DNA of 11,735 nt from Prevotellaceae bacterium (lineage in GTDB: Bacteria > Bacteroidota > Bacteroidia > Bacteroidales > UBA932). The stretch spans positions 1 through 11,735 of the forward strand of contig JAITSM010000007.1 of assembly GCA_031287815.1 (NCBI GenBank), written 5' to 3'. Shown in pieces: positions 1 through 7,886 of the stretch. Position 1 is the stretch's first letter. Every line of letters starts with the position of its first letter. Position numbers and translations under genes: made by a program. A model generated the notes under the pieces. That model was not told the DNA's origin. It saw only the letters and a list, made by a program, of their open reading frames with translations, and ran no database searches.

Positions 1-22
1 AGAGGGAACCTCCCATTAAATC

Positions 23-40
23 CGTTGGCTAAAGCCAACG
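23..40. repeat. Small perfect hairpin in non-coding sequence
   Basis: A 7-bp perfect stem (CGTTGGC with GCCAACG) encloses a TAAA loop. Nothing around it in 1-160 reads as a convincing gene: the only long open frame is on the minus strand and has no recognisable domain. The AGCCAACG half recurs at 301-308 just after the first repeat block, so this may be a dispersed repeat word. No T tract follows, so it is not a clear terminator. The role is unknown. Confidence 0.45.
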
Positions 41-160
41 ACAATATCCTCGTTTAGACAAGGTTCTACTTCATCCAAACAGGGATGTTTACTGGCAAAA
101 GTTGTGTATAAACGGTAGCCTCCGAAGGAGGGGGAGGCAGAGAGGCGAAGGAATGAAAAA

Positions 161-192
161 CGCCGGTATGGAAACATGCCGGCGGTTTTTTT
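161..192 (+). terminator. Rho-independent terminator, possibly bidirectional
   Basis: A 10-bp G+C-rich stem (161-170 with 175-184, one G-T wobble) closes a GAAA loop and is followed by a run of seven T residues at 186-192. Five A residues at 156-160 lie just before the stem, so the reverse orientation would also have a T tract. It most likely ends transcription of a gene left of the window and insulates the glycan operon that begins at 564. Confidence 0.75.
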
Positions 193-193
193 A

Positions 194-299
194 AATGGAG
201 AATGGAGAATTGAAAATGGAGAATTAGCTGGCGCCTCAAGAGACATTTTCAATTTTCCATTCTCCATTAAAAAGGCGCCTGAAAACTGCCTTCCGGCGT
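194..299. repeat. Heptad/GGCGCC intergenic repeat block 1
   Basis: From 194 the sequence runs in 7-bp words of the type AATGGAG or AATTGAA up to a TGGCGCC connector at 229-235. A facing arm at 245-268 is the reverse complement of 194-217 with one mismatch in 24 bases, so the block can fold into a long hairpin. A second GGCGCC lies at 274-279. The stretch 279-298 matches, on the opposite strand, part of the block at 7844-7870, except that exactly one 7-bp word is missing. The 14-mer at 222-235 recurs exactly at 11570-11583. No coding potential is seen. Confidence 0.8.
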
Positions 300-412
300 A
301 AGCCAACGCTTAGTTCTTAACTCCCAACCATTGTCCTATTCCTGCCCAATTATTTTTTTAACCTTTTTTTAACTTTTTATTAATAAACGTATGTATTTTC
401 CCAAAAAAATAT

Positions 413-420
413 TATCTTTG
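413..420 (+). promoter_or_regulatory. Candidate -7 box for the SusC/SusD operon
   Basis: TATCTTTG matches the Bacteroidota -7 consensus TAnnTTTG and lies in the A/T-rich region before the operon. The -33 element is weak: only T-rich sequence is seen about 20 bases upstream. If transcription starts a few bases after 420, the leader to the ATG at 564 is about 135-140 nt. I saw no known riboswitch in that leader. The rest of 300-563 is A/T-rich and without a gene. Confidence 0.5.
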
Positions 421-563
421 TCTTATCGCCGAATGTTGAAAATGTTGAATTGACTAATGGTATCAACATAAAGAAGAGGTGAAAAGGAAATAAAAAGATA
501 TAATTAACAAAATATTAATATATGCTTTTTTGATTTTTATTTATTAACTAAACTTAATTTTCT

Positions 564-3500
564 ATGGAATTAAAAAAACTGAACAAATCAAGCAGCAAGC
601 TGATACGTAGAGCTTGCCTTGTCGCAGGCGCATGCCTGTTGTGGATGTGCAGCATTACATTGGCTAATGCGCAGCAGCAAACAAAAACACTGACCGGTAC
701 GGTCGTTGATGCAAAAGGCGAAACCATTTTTGGCGCTTCTGTTTTTGAGCAGGGAACTACCAATGCCGTGATGACGGATGAGGACGGGATGTTTTCCATT
801 ACCGTACAGGAAGGCGTTACGTTGAATATTGCTTTTTTGGGGTATAAAACACAATCGTATGTGGTGGGCACCGCCAACACGGTGCGGATTGTATTGCAGG
901 AAGACAGCAAGGAGCTGGATGAAGTGGTAATCGTAGGTTTTGGTTCGCAAAAGCGGCAAAACCTTACCGGGGCGGTAGCCACTGTGGATATAGAAAAAAC
1001 ATTGGAAAACCGCCCTATTGCCGATGTCGGCCGCAGCTTGCAAGGCTCCGTGCCCGGTTTGTCCATTGTAGTGCCCAGCGGGGAAGTAGGTTCCGACCCG
1101 ATATTCCGGATTCGCGGGCAAATAGCCTCCATCAACTCCACGGCCAGCTCCAGCCCGCTAATTTTGCTGGATAATGTGGAAATTCCCAGCATCACGCTGG
1201 TAAACCCCGACGATATAGAATCCATCAGCGTCTTGAAAGATGCGGCGGCTTCTTCTATCTACGGCGCAAAGGCGGCGTTGGGCGTGATTTTGATTACGAC
1301 CAAGAAAGGAACGGCTACCGACCGGGTAACCGTATCGTATTCCAATAACTTTGCATGGGCAAAAGTGGCCAAGGATATTAACATGGGCACTATAGACGCT
1401 TTGGAGTATACCATTGCGGCAATGGACAGGGTTGGCGTCGCCCAGACAGGCTCATTTTGGTTCCTAAACCATACCAGCTATGAAAAGTCGAAAAAATGGG
1501 TGGAAAAATACGGTAACAGCGTAAAATCCGGCGATCCGGTGGTATACGGCAGGGACTGGTATGTAGACGGCGCTAACATGGGCATCCGCCTATATAATTC
1601 ATACGATTATATGATAGAAGAATGGACGCCGACCCAGACCCATAATTTGTCGGTCAATGGGATGTCCGGTAATGTGAAATACAATATCGGGTTGGGCTAT
1701 TTCGACCAGCAGGGTTTGATGAAAACGGCAAAACAGGACGATTTCAAGCGCTATAATGCCACGGCGAAAGTAAGTTCGGATATTAACAAATACGTTACGG
1801 TACGCGCCGGGCTGCTGTTTTCCTCGCGTATTAAAAGCTATCCTTACATTACCAATTCCACCACCGCCGACCCCTGGCTGTACCTGTATCGTTGGGGGCC
1901 GCTGTACCCCTTCGGCACGACCGCCGAAGGGAATATTATTCGTGGCCCGGCAGGCGAAGCAGCGTTAGCGAATACGGCTACACAACAAAACAACTACATG
2001 AACGTGAATTTGGGCTTTACGCTTAACTTTACGAAAGATTGGACGCTGGACGGCGATTATACCTTTGCCAATAACGAGTATTTGTGGAACAGGCCTGGTA
2101 CGCGCTATACGGCTGCTAATTCCTGGGGAGGCGCCCGGTTAAAGACAGACGCTGCCGGCAACCAGATTTATGTAAACGATAACGGCGATGTGGTATCCGC
2201 CAGCACACCGGGCGCCATGCCGGCCTATGAAATACCTTTAGAAACCTATACCGGGCTGGGCAGTAATCCCGACCATATTTACCGCGAATCGGAAAACAAG
2301 CAGCAGCATACGTTTAATGTATATACTACCTATAACCTGACGATAGCGGACGACCATCAATGGAAATTTATGGCCGGCCTAAACATCGTGAAATCGGATA
2401 CCAGAAGCCATTGGTCAATGCGGACGACATTATTTAATCCGGAAAATCCGCAGTTTGACATGGCTACCGGTACGCAAACGGTTGGCGGCAAAACCTATTG
2501 GGACGCTACTGCCGGGTTCTTCGGGCGTATCAATTATGCGTTTAAGGAAAAATACCTGCTGGAAGCCAATTTGCGCTACGACGGCTCTTCCAAATTCCCT
2601 ACCAATTTAAAATGGCGCTGGTTTCCCTCCTTCTCCGCAGGGTGGCGCGCCAGTGAAGAAGCCTTTATGGAATGGGCGGAACCGGCGTTGAGCGTTTTAA
2701 AATTCAGGGGTTCGTGGGGCTCCATCGGCGACCAGACCGTATCGTCTTCCCTGTATGTGCCTACCCTTTCTTCCGTAAATACCAACTGGCTGGACGGCAC
2801 TACGCGGTTCACCCAGTATTCCACGCCGGGAATGGTCGACAGCAATATCACCTGGCAGGATATCGAAACGCTGGACTTGGGGGTGGATGCCCGCTTCCTG
2901 AACAATGAACTGGGGCTTACGGCTGACTGGTATCAACGTTATACGCGGAATATGATTACCCCCGGCGTTACCTTGCCGCAGGCGTTTGGCGCGGCAGCGG
3001 CAGTAGGCAACTATGGAGAACTCCGGACGCTCGGTTGGGAAATCACCGTTGACTACAACCACCGCTTTGCCAATGGATTTGGCATAAACGCAATGGCTAC
3101 CTTCTCGGACGCCGTCACCGATATTACCGGCTATCCCGAAGAAGCTATTAAAACAATCAGCGCCGGCTCTACGGCTTACTATAAAGGAAAACGTTATGGC
3201 GACATTTGGGGATACCAAACCGAACGGCTGTACCAAAAAGACGACTTTGAATACCATGCCGACGGCACGATCAAGACCATTGTGGTCGACGGTAAAACCA
3301 TGAACCAACTCAAAGGCGATGACCCGGTGTACCAGCCATCCGTACAAAATTCCGCTGATTTCCGGTTTGGCCCCGGCGATGTGAAGTACAAAGACCAAAA
3401 CGGTGATCATAGAATTACCAACGGCAGCGGCACGGAAAACGATCCGGGCGACCTGGTCATTATCGGCAATTCCACGCCACGCTACCAATATGGTTTCCGC

Positions 3501-4022
3501 GTGGGAGCCGATTATTTGGGATTTGATTTCTCCATGTTTTTCCAGGGTGTGGGAAAACGCGAAATCTGGGGCGACGGCGCATTGGTCATTCCGGGCTATG
3601 CTTCGGCGCAAGGCGCCATGGCGCAGGCTATAGCTGAAGATTTCTGGCGCGAAGACCGCACCGACGCATTCTATCCAAGGCCTTACGACCTCGGTAAAAA
3701 TACGGGTGAAGACTCGAAGCTTAATAATATGCATATACAAGACCGATACCTGCTAAACATGGCGTATTTGCGGCTTAAAAACATTACGCTGGGCTATACC
3801 CTGCCGGAACAATTGACCCACAAAATCTGGTTGAGCAAAGCGCGCGTGTATGTAGCATTGGAAAACATCCTTACCTTCGACCACTTGAACGGCTTGCCTG
3901 TAGACCCCGAAGTAATTTCCGGTTACTCCATGTTCAATACATCGAACTATAATGGTAGCCGCACAGGCGTTGGGGCGCCCATGTTTAAAAACATATCATT
4001 CGGTATTCAATTAACTTTCTAA
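564..4022 (+). CDS. SusC/RagA-family TonB-dependent outer-membrane transporter
   Basis: This protein of 1152 residues is an outer-membrane barrel that imports glycans using TonB energy, working with the SusD lipoprotein encoded next. A signal peptide occupies about residues 1-36, ending ANA before QQQ. A carboxypeptidase-regulatory-like beta domain spans roughly 43-112, and the TonB box is ELDEVVIVGFG at 117-127. The plug covers about 133-250 and contains DPIFRIRG, the VNPDDIESISVLKDAAASSIYGAKAALG region and VILITTKKG. The remainder is the barrel, ending in a terminal phenylalanine as usual for outer-membrane strands. Length is normal for SusC proteins. There is no STN domain before the carboxypeptidase-like domain, so direct signalling to an anti-sigma factor is unlikely. 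The family call is very secure. The substrate cannot be read from the sequence. Confidence 0.97.
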   Translation: MELKKLNKSSSKLIRRACLVAGACLLWMCSITLANAQQQTKTLTGTVVDAKGETIFGASVFEQGTTNAVMTDEDGMFSITVQEGVTLNIAFLGYKTQSYVVGTANTVRIVLQEDSKELDEVVIVGFGSQKRQNLTGAVATVDIEKTLENRPIADVGRSLQGSVPGLSIVVPSGEVGSDPIFRIRGQIASINSTASSSPLILLDNVEIPSITLVNPDDIESISVLKDAAASSIYGAKAALGVILITTKKGTATDRVTVSYSNNFAWAKVAKDINMGTIDALEYTIAAMDRVGVAQTGSFWFLNHTSYEKSKKWVEKYGNSVKSGDPVVYGRDWYVDGANMGIRLYNSYDYMIEEWTPTQTHNLSVNGMSGNVKYNIGLGYFDQQGLMKTAKQDDFKRYNATAKVSSDINKYVTVRAGLLFSSRIKSYPYITNSTTADPWLYLYRWGPLYPFGTTAEGNIIRGPAGEAALANTATQQNNYMNVNLGFTLNFTKDWTLDGDYTFANNEYLWNRPGTRYTAANSWGGARLKTDAAGNQIYVNDNGDVVSASTPGAMPAYEIPLETYTGLGSNPDHIYRESENKQQHTFNVYTTYNLTIADDHQWKFMAGLNIVKSDTRSHWSMRTTLFNPENPQFDMATGTQTVGGKTYWDATAGFFGRINYAFKEKYLLEANLRYDGSSKFPTNLKWRWFPSFSAGWRASEEAFMEWAEPALSVLKFRGSWGSIGDQTVSSSLYVPTLSSVNTNWLDGTTRFTQYSTPGMVDSNITWQDIETLDLGVDARFLNNELGLTADWYQRYTRNMITPGVTLPQAFGAAAAVGNYGELRTLGWEITVDYNHRFANGFGINAMATFSDAVTDITGYPEEAIKTISAGSTAYYKGKRYGDIWGYQTERLYQKDDFEYHADGTIKTIVVDGKTMNQLKGDDPVYQPSVQNSADFRFGPGDVKYKDQNGDHRITNGSGTENDPGDLVIIGNSTPRYQYGFRVGADYLGFDFSMFFQGVGKREIWGDGALVIPGYASAQGAMAQAIAEDFWREDRTDAFYPRPYDLGKNTGEDSKLNNMHIQDRYLLNMAYLRLKNITLGYTLPEQLTHKIWLSKARVYVALENILTFDHLNGLPVDPEVISGYSMFNTSNYNGSRTGVGAPMFKNISFGIQLTF

Positions 4023-4051
4023 AAATACGAATTATGAAAAATACAATTATG
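4021..4051 (+). repeat. Direct duplication of the SusD start region
   Basis: The 16 bases at 4021-4036, ending in ATG, are repeated at 4037-4051 with one G lost. Each copy consists of an A run, TAC, AATT and ATG, so two in-frame start codons (4034 and 4049) have nearly identical upstream sequence. The start of the SusD protein is therefore ambiguous by five residues. This looks like a local slippage duplication. Confidence 0.7.
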
Positions 4052-5878
4052 AAAAAAATCATATTACTGTTTGCACTGTTCCCCTTATTCCTTTTGTGGA
4101 ATTGCAACGACTTGCTGGATCGTCAGCAACTCAATAACCCGGATGACGAAACCTACTGGTTCCAGGAAAGCAATTTGCGCTTGTTTGCCAATGAATTCTA
4201 CACGCAATTTTTTGTAGGTTACAATTCCAATTGGACATTGGATTATTCCCACTTCAAAGGCTACGTTTTTAGCGACGACGTCGTGTCTGAAGGTGTGCAA
4301 ACCCTGTTTGAAACCAGCATACCTGAATCAAGAGGTTCTAGTGTTGCTACTACTACAGGAGCGGCATGGCTGACAGAATACGCCGGCCCCACCTGGTATT
4401 TTGCCTGGATACGGAAAGCCAACCTGATGGCCAACCGTATCGAAACAAAGATGCAGGACATCCTTACAGAAGAAGCCAGCAACCATTGGTTAGCAGTGGC
4501 GCGGTTTTTCAAAGCCTTAGACTATTGCCGGCTGGTAAGCGTCTTTGGCGATGTGCCTTACTTTGAACGGGAATATACCAATGCAGAAAAGGACATTATG
4601 TACAAAGACCGCACGCCCCGCAACGAAGTAATGGATAATGTATATAACGAATTCAAATACGTTCTCCAAAATCTCCGGGAAAATGACGGAAACCAATATT
4701 TGAACCGGTATATAGCTGCCGCTTTTGTTTCACGGTGGATGCTATTTGAAGGCACCTGGCAAAAATACCATAACGGAGACAACGCGCGGGCAACGAAATT
4801 CCTGGACTTTGCGATAGAAGCTTCAGAATATTTAATGAATGCGGGCAAATATGCAATAGATACGGATGTCCGTTCACTTTTTGGTTCCGAAAATTTGGCG
4901 GGCAATAAAGAATGTATCCTGTACCGGCATTATGAAGCCGGTGTAGTCATGCACTGCGTAGCTGCTTATAATAATAATTACGAAACACAGGACAAATCCG
5001 CAAATCTCAATCTTGTAAAAGCGTTTCTCTGTAACGATGGAAATGTTTGGCAAAATTCGGGCGTAGCAGATGCCGGTAAATTCAACCTCCAGAATTTAAT
5101 TAAAACCCGCGACCCGCGTTTCGAAGCATATTTTCATCCACAGCTGAGCGAAAGGGCGGCAGCATTACTGGCTACAGCTAAATTTATAGATAGAATAGGC
5201 CCCACATTATCACCGGCTCCTGCCAAATATACAAGCAATACCTGTACCAATGATGCCCCTGTAATACGCTATGGAGAAATTCTTATGAACTGGATAGAAG
5301 CAAAAGCAGAACTGGCAACAATGGGTGGTAGCGCCGTTACCCAGTCGGATATAGATAAAAGCATCAATATTTTGCGCGACCGGCCATTAGCGCCTGAAGC
5401 CATTGCTAAAGGAATAAATAAAATGCCTCCAATGTCTTTGTCTGCGTTGCCGGACGATCCCGCCCGGGATACGGACGTTCCGCAATTATTGTGGGAAATC
5501 CGCCGCGAACGCCGCGTAGAATTGTACATGGAACCTTCCCGTTTATTAGATATTAAACGCTGGAAAAAGATAAATTATATGAAAGGATCTCAAAATCCCG
5601 ACATTCTGAAAGGCATCTGGGTAGATATTCCGAAGGAAATCTCCGCTTTAGTTGAAGTTACGGATGTTAATATCACCAAGGTACAAAAAGAGGACGGAAC
5701 CATTGTTACATTCGACGGATCGAATGAAGCAGATATGGTCGGCTATTATTTGCCGGTAAGCGTGGCCGACAGAGATGATTTTACCGACCGTGTATATTCG
5801 TCGCCTGTAGGCAAACAACAAATCGACTTATACAAAGACCAGGGATATACGCTCACTCAAACACCGGGATGGAATTAA
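4034..5878 (+). CDS. SusD/RagB-family glycan-binding outer-membrane lipoprotein
   Basis: This protein of 614 residues is the expected surface lipoprotein partner of SusC, acting as a glycan-binding lid over the barrel. It lies 11 bases after the SusC stop and is clearly in the same operon. The signal segment is MKKIILLFALFPLFLLWN, with the acylated cysteine most likely C24. The residue before it is asparagine rather than the usual glycine, alanine or serine, which is atypical. SusD hallmarks are the helical stretch WLAVARFFKALDYCRLVSVF followed by GDVP (152-174), IRYGEILMNWIEAKAEL (411-427) and the C-terminal block IRRERRVELYMEPSRLLDIKRW (489-510). Length is at the long end of normal. The start could be M1 or M6 (4049), and M6 gives the more typical MKKI opening. 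Confidence 0.96.
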   Translation: MKNTIMKKIILLFALFPLFLLWNCNDLLDRQQLNNPDDETYWFQESNLRLFANEFYTQFFVGYNSNWTLDYSHFKGYVFSDDVVSEGVQTLFETSIPESRGSSVATTTGAAWLTEYAGPTWYFAWIRKANLMANRIETKMQDILTEEASNHWLAVARFFKALDYCRLVSVFGDVPYFEREYTNAEKDIMYKDRTPRNEVMDNVYNEFKYVLQNLRENDGNQYLNRYIAAAFVSRWMLFEGTWQKYHNGDNARATKFLDFAIEASEYLMNAGKYAIDTDVRSLFGSENLAGNKECILYRHYEAGVVMHCVAAYNNNYETQDKSANLNLVKAFLCNDGNVWQNSGVADAGKFNLQNLIKTRDPRFEAYFHPQLSERAAALLATAKFIDRIGPTLSPAPAKYTSNTCTNDAPVIRYGEILMNWIEAKAELATMGGSAVTQSDIDKSINILRDRPLAPEAIAKGINKMPPMSLSALPDDPARDTDVPQLLWEIRRERRVELYMEPSRLLDIKRWKKINYMKGSQNPDILKGIWVDIPKEISALVEVTDVNITKVQKEDGTIVTFDGSNEADMVGYYLPVSVADRDDFTDRVYSSPVGKQQIDLYKDQGYTLTQTPGWN

Positions 5879-5915
5879 TTTATCAAATGAAAAATAAAAT
5901 TTAAACTGATTCTAT

Positions 5916-7649
5916 ATGTTTACGAAAATTATCTATAAATATTGCCTTTTTGCATTCGCAATTTTTATTTCCCAGCAAAGCGGTTACGCTCAGGCAACTA
6001 ATGATGAAATAATGTGTGTACAACTCGATCACTTAGACAAGATATTGAAAGAATTCACCTATTTTGAAGAAAAAAACGACACGATGGAGGTGGCAAAAGG
6101 AGAAACGGCCACTTTTCAATTTGTGCTTAGAAGTATCTACTCGATAAAAAATTTGAAAATAGAAGCGCTGAACTTAACGAAGGAGAATAATAAAATTCCC
6201 CCTGCTTTAAAAGCATTTGTCGGCTATGTGCGCTTAGGGCAGTACTCCGATTTGCCTTCAAAAGACAGGCTGTTATCCCCATCAGGCTATTTTCCCGACC
6301 AATTATTCGACATCGAATCTATTGACGTAGCCTCTTTATCCAACCAGCCGGTATGGATTACTTATCCTATTCCAAAAGATGCATCGCCGGGTATATATGC
6401 TGCCACGCTATCGTTTTCGGGAATAGTAAATGGAAAAAAATTTACCATAAAAAAGCAAATATACGCGAAAGTATATGATGTGGTATTGCCGGAACAAACA
6501 TTATGGGTAACCAACCATTTCAATTCTTCTACTGCTTTGGCTTATATGAATAATCAAGAACCTGTTGTTCGATTTTCCGACCGTTATTGGGAATTGCTGA
6601 AAATACTTGCCAATTCCATGGGTTCGCACGGTCAGAACACCTATCTTATATCTCCCCTGGAGTTTTGTAAATATAAAATAGACGGGCTTAATTATTCTTT
6701 CGATTTCACCGACTTCGATAACATGGTGGAATTCTTTATACGCGAAGGCGGCCTTAAACGTATAGAAGGCGGTTACCTGGGTGGGCATATAGTAGAAGGA
6801 GATTACAAAAGCCCTATTGGCGTTACTTACCCTGTTAAAAGCGCGGCGCCGGGCGAATCGACGGTTTTTCGCATGGACACGATAAAGCAACAGCCTTTAG
6901 AAAACGACACGTTACATGCCTTCCTCACGCAATTTTTTCCGGCGTTATACCATCACCTGAGGAATAAAGGCTGGGATAAAATGTATATTCAACACATTTC
7001 GGACGAGCCCGGAGATGCCGCCGCCAAATCGTATATACAAATATCGGAATTTCTACACCGCTTAGCGCCCGAAATAAAAGTTATCGATGCGGTCGTATCT
7101 AACAAATTAGCTAATTCCGTAGATATTTGGGTGCCGGTATTACACAATCTGAATAAAGACTATGCCTTCTTTCAAGAACAGCAAAAGCGAGCGGAAGTAT
7201 GGTTTTATACCTGCGTTACGCCTCAGGGAAATTATGCCAACCGCTTCATAGAATTACCACTGCTTCAAATGCGTATTTTGCACTGGATTAATTACAGATT
7301 CAATATCACAGGCTATCTCCACTGGGGCTTCAATCACTGGCATCTCCAAACGCCGGGAGAAGCAGCCTATCATCATCCAACCGCTAACATGGTGTGGCCT
7401 GCCGGCGATACCTATATTGTTTACCCGGGGTATAATAAAGTATACAGCTCTATTCGATTAGAAGCTATGCGCGATGGAATAGCCGACTATGAATTATTGA
7501 AATTGCTGGAGCAGAAATATCCTGAAAAAGCAAAAGAAATAGCGAAATTTATTGTGTTGAAATTTGACAGCTATGACTGCAGCATTGGAAACTTCCGGCA
7601 AACGCGAACAAAAATACTGAAATTGCTGAGCCAAGAGAGCGAACGGTGA
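5916..7649 (+). CDS. Exported DUF4091 / GH123-like putative glycoside hydrolase
   Basis: This protein of 577 residues has a signal peptide ending about SGYA (residue 25), so it acts in the periplasm or at the surface. Residues about 30-195 look like the beta-sandwich domain that precedes the catalytic part in this family. The central region carries HISDEPGD at 360-367, whose Asp-Glu pair (363-364) matches the pair used in GH123 beta-N-acetylgalactosaminidases for substrate-assisted catalysis. The C-terminal region has aromatic GYLHWGFNHW (466-475) and SSIRLEAMRDGIADYELLKL (511-530), typical of DUF4091. It lies 37 bases after SusD and probably shares its transcript, which suggests that it processes the imported glycan. 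N-acetylhexosamine specificity is inferred from the family only. It is more A/T-rich than neighbouring genes. The stop codon lies inside a repeat block. Confidence 0.85.
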   Translation: MFTKIIYKYCLFAFAIFISQQSGYAQATNDEIMCVQLDHLDKILKEFTYFEEKNDTMEVAKGETATFQFVLRSIYSIKNLKIEALNLTKENNKIPPALKAFVGYVRLGQYSDLPSKDRLLSPSGYFPDQLFDIESIDVASLSNQPVWITYPIPKDASPGIYAATLSFSGIVNGKKFTIKKQIYAKVYDVVLPEQTLWVTNHFNSSTALAYMNNQEPVVRFSDRYWELLKILANSMGSHGQNTYLISPLEFCKYKIDGLNYSFDFTDFDNMVEFFIREGGLKRIEGGYLGGHIVEGDYKSPIGVTYPVKSAAPGESTVFRMDTIKQQPLENDTLHAFLTQFFPALYHHLRNKGWDKMYIQHISDEPGDAAAKSYIQISEFLHRLAPEIKVIDAVVSNKLANSVDIWVPVLHNLNKDYAFFQEQQKRAEVWFYTCVTPQGNYANRFIELPLLQMRILHWINYRFNITGYLHWGFNHWHLQTPGEAAYHHPTANMVWPAGDTYIVYPGYNKVYSSIRLEAMRDGIADYELLKLLEQKYPEKAKEIAKFIVLKFDSYDCSIGNFRQTRTKILKLLSQESER

Positions 7650-7706
7650 ACGGTGAATGGATTACGGCCAACGGTCAACGGCGCCGTTGACCGTTGGCCG
7701 TAATCC
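7641..7706. repeat. Heptad/GGCGCC repeat block 2 with 48-bp perfect palindrome
   Basis: Seven-base words of the type GAACGGT, GAATGGA, TTACGGC and CAACGGT start at 7641, inside the last codons of the upstream gene. They lead into a perfect loopless palindrome at 7659-7706 centred between 7682 and 7683, with GGCGCC at its centre (7680-7685). The right arm keeps the 7-bp phase. The TGA stop of the DUF4091 gene (7647-7649) spans two words. The palindrome lies between convergent genes and could terminate transcription from both sides, but no T tract follows. The following 7707-7800 is G+C-rich at its start and shows no gene. Confidence 0.85.
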
Positions 7707-7801
7707 GCCGCGCCGCTCGCCGCCGCCGTAACAGCTGAAAAACAGGAATCTAACAGTTAATCTATCCGCATCACCCTGTTCAGGGCACCCCTGATAGCAG
7801 C

Positions 7802-7886
7802 ACTAAAAGTTAAAAACTAAAAACTAAAAGTTAAAAGTGCTGGCGCCGGAAGGCAGCAGGCAGTTTTCAGTGGGCAGTCCGTTCAC
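7802..7886. repeat. Heptad/GGCGCC intergenic repeat block 3
   Basis: Five 7-bp words (ACTAAAA or GTTAAAA) at 7802-7836 run into a connector with GGCGCC at 7842-7847. Words of the type GGCAGCA, GGCAGTT, TTCAGTG and GGCAGTC follow at 7852-7879. The stop codon of the minus-strand TonB receptor (7867-7869) falls within these words, so the element extends into that gene's 3' end. The segment 7839-7865 matches the reverse complement of 11644-11670 at 24 of 27 positions. Confidence 0.8.

Noticed and set aside
16..306. Minus-strand open frame of 96 codons
   Set aside because: It runs across the terminator and repeat block 1, has a low-complexity translation and no recognisable domain.
2130..2135. 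GGCGCC as a specific signal on its own
   Set aside because: The hexamer also occurs within genes, for example here and near 2211, 3613, 6844 and 8996. Only its association with word repeats and the shared 12-14 base context is treated as meaningful.
2697..3740. Minus-strand open frame of 347 codons
   Set aside because: It lies entirely inside the securely identified SusC gene and its translation has no recognisable motif, so it is a shadow frame.
7650..7866. Insertion sequence or MITE with target duplication
   Set aside because: No transposase or terminal inverted repeats with flanking direct duplication could be identified. The symmetric parts follow the heptad pattern instead.
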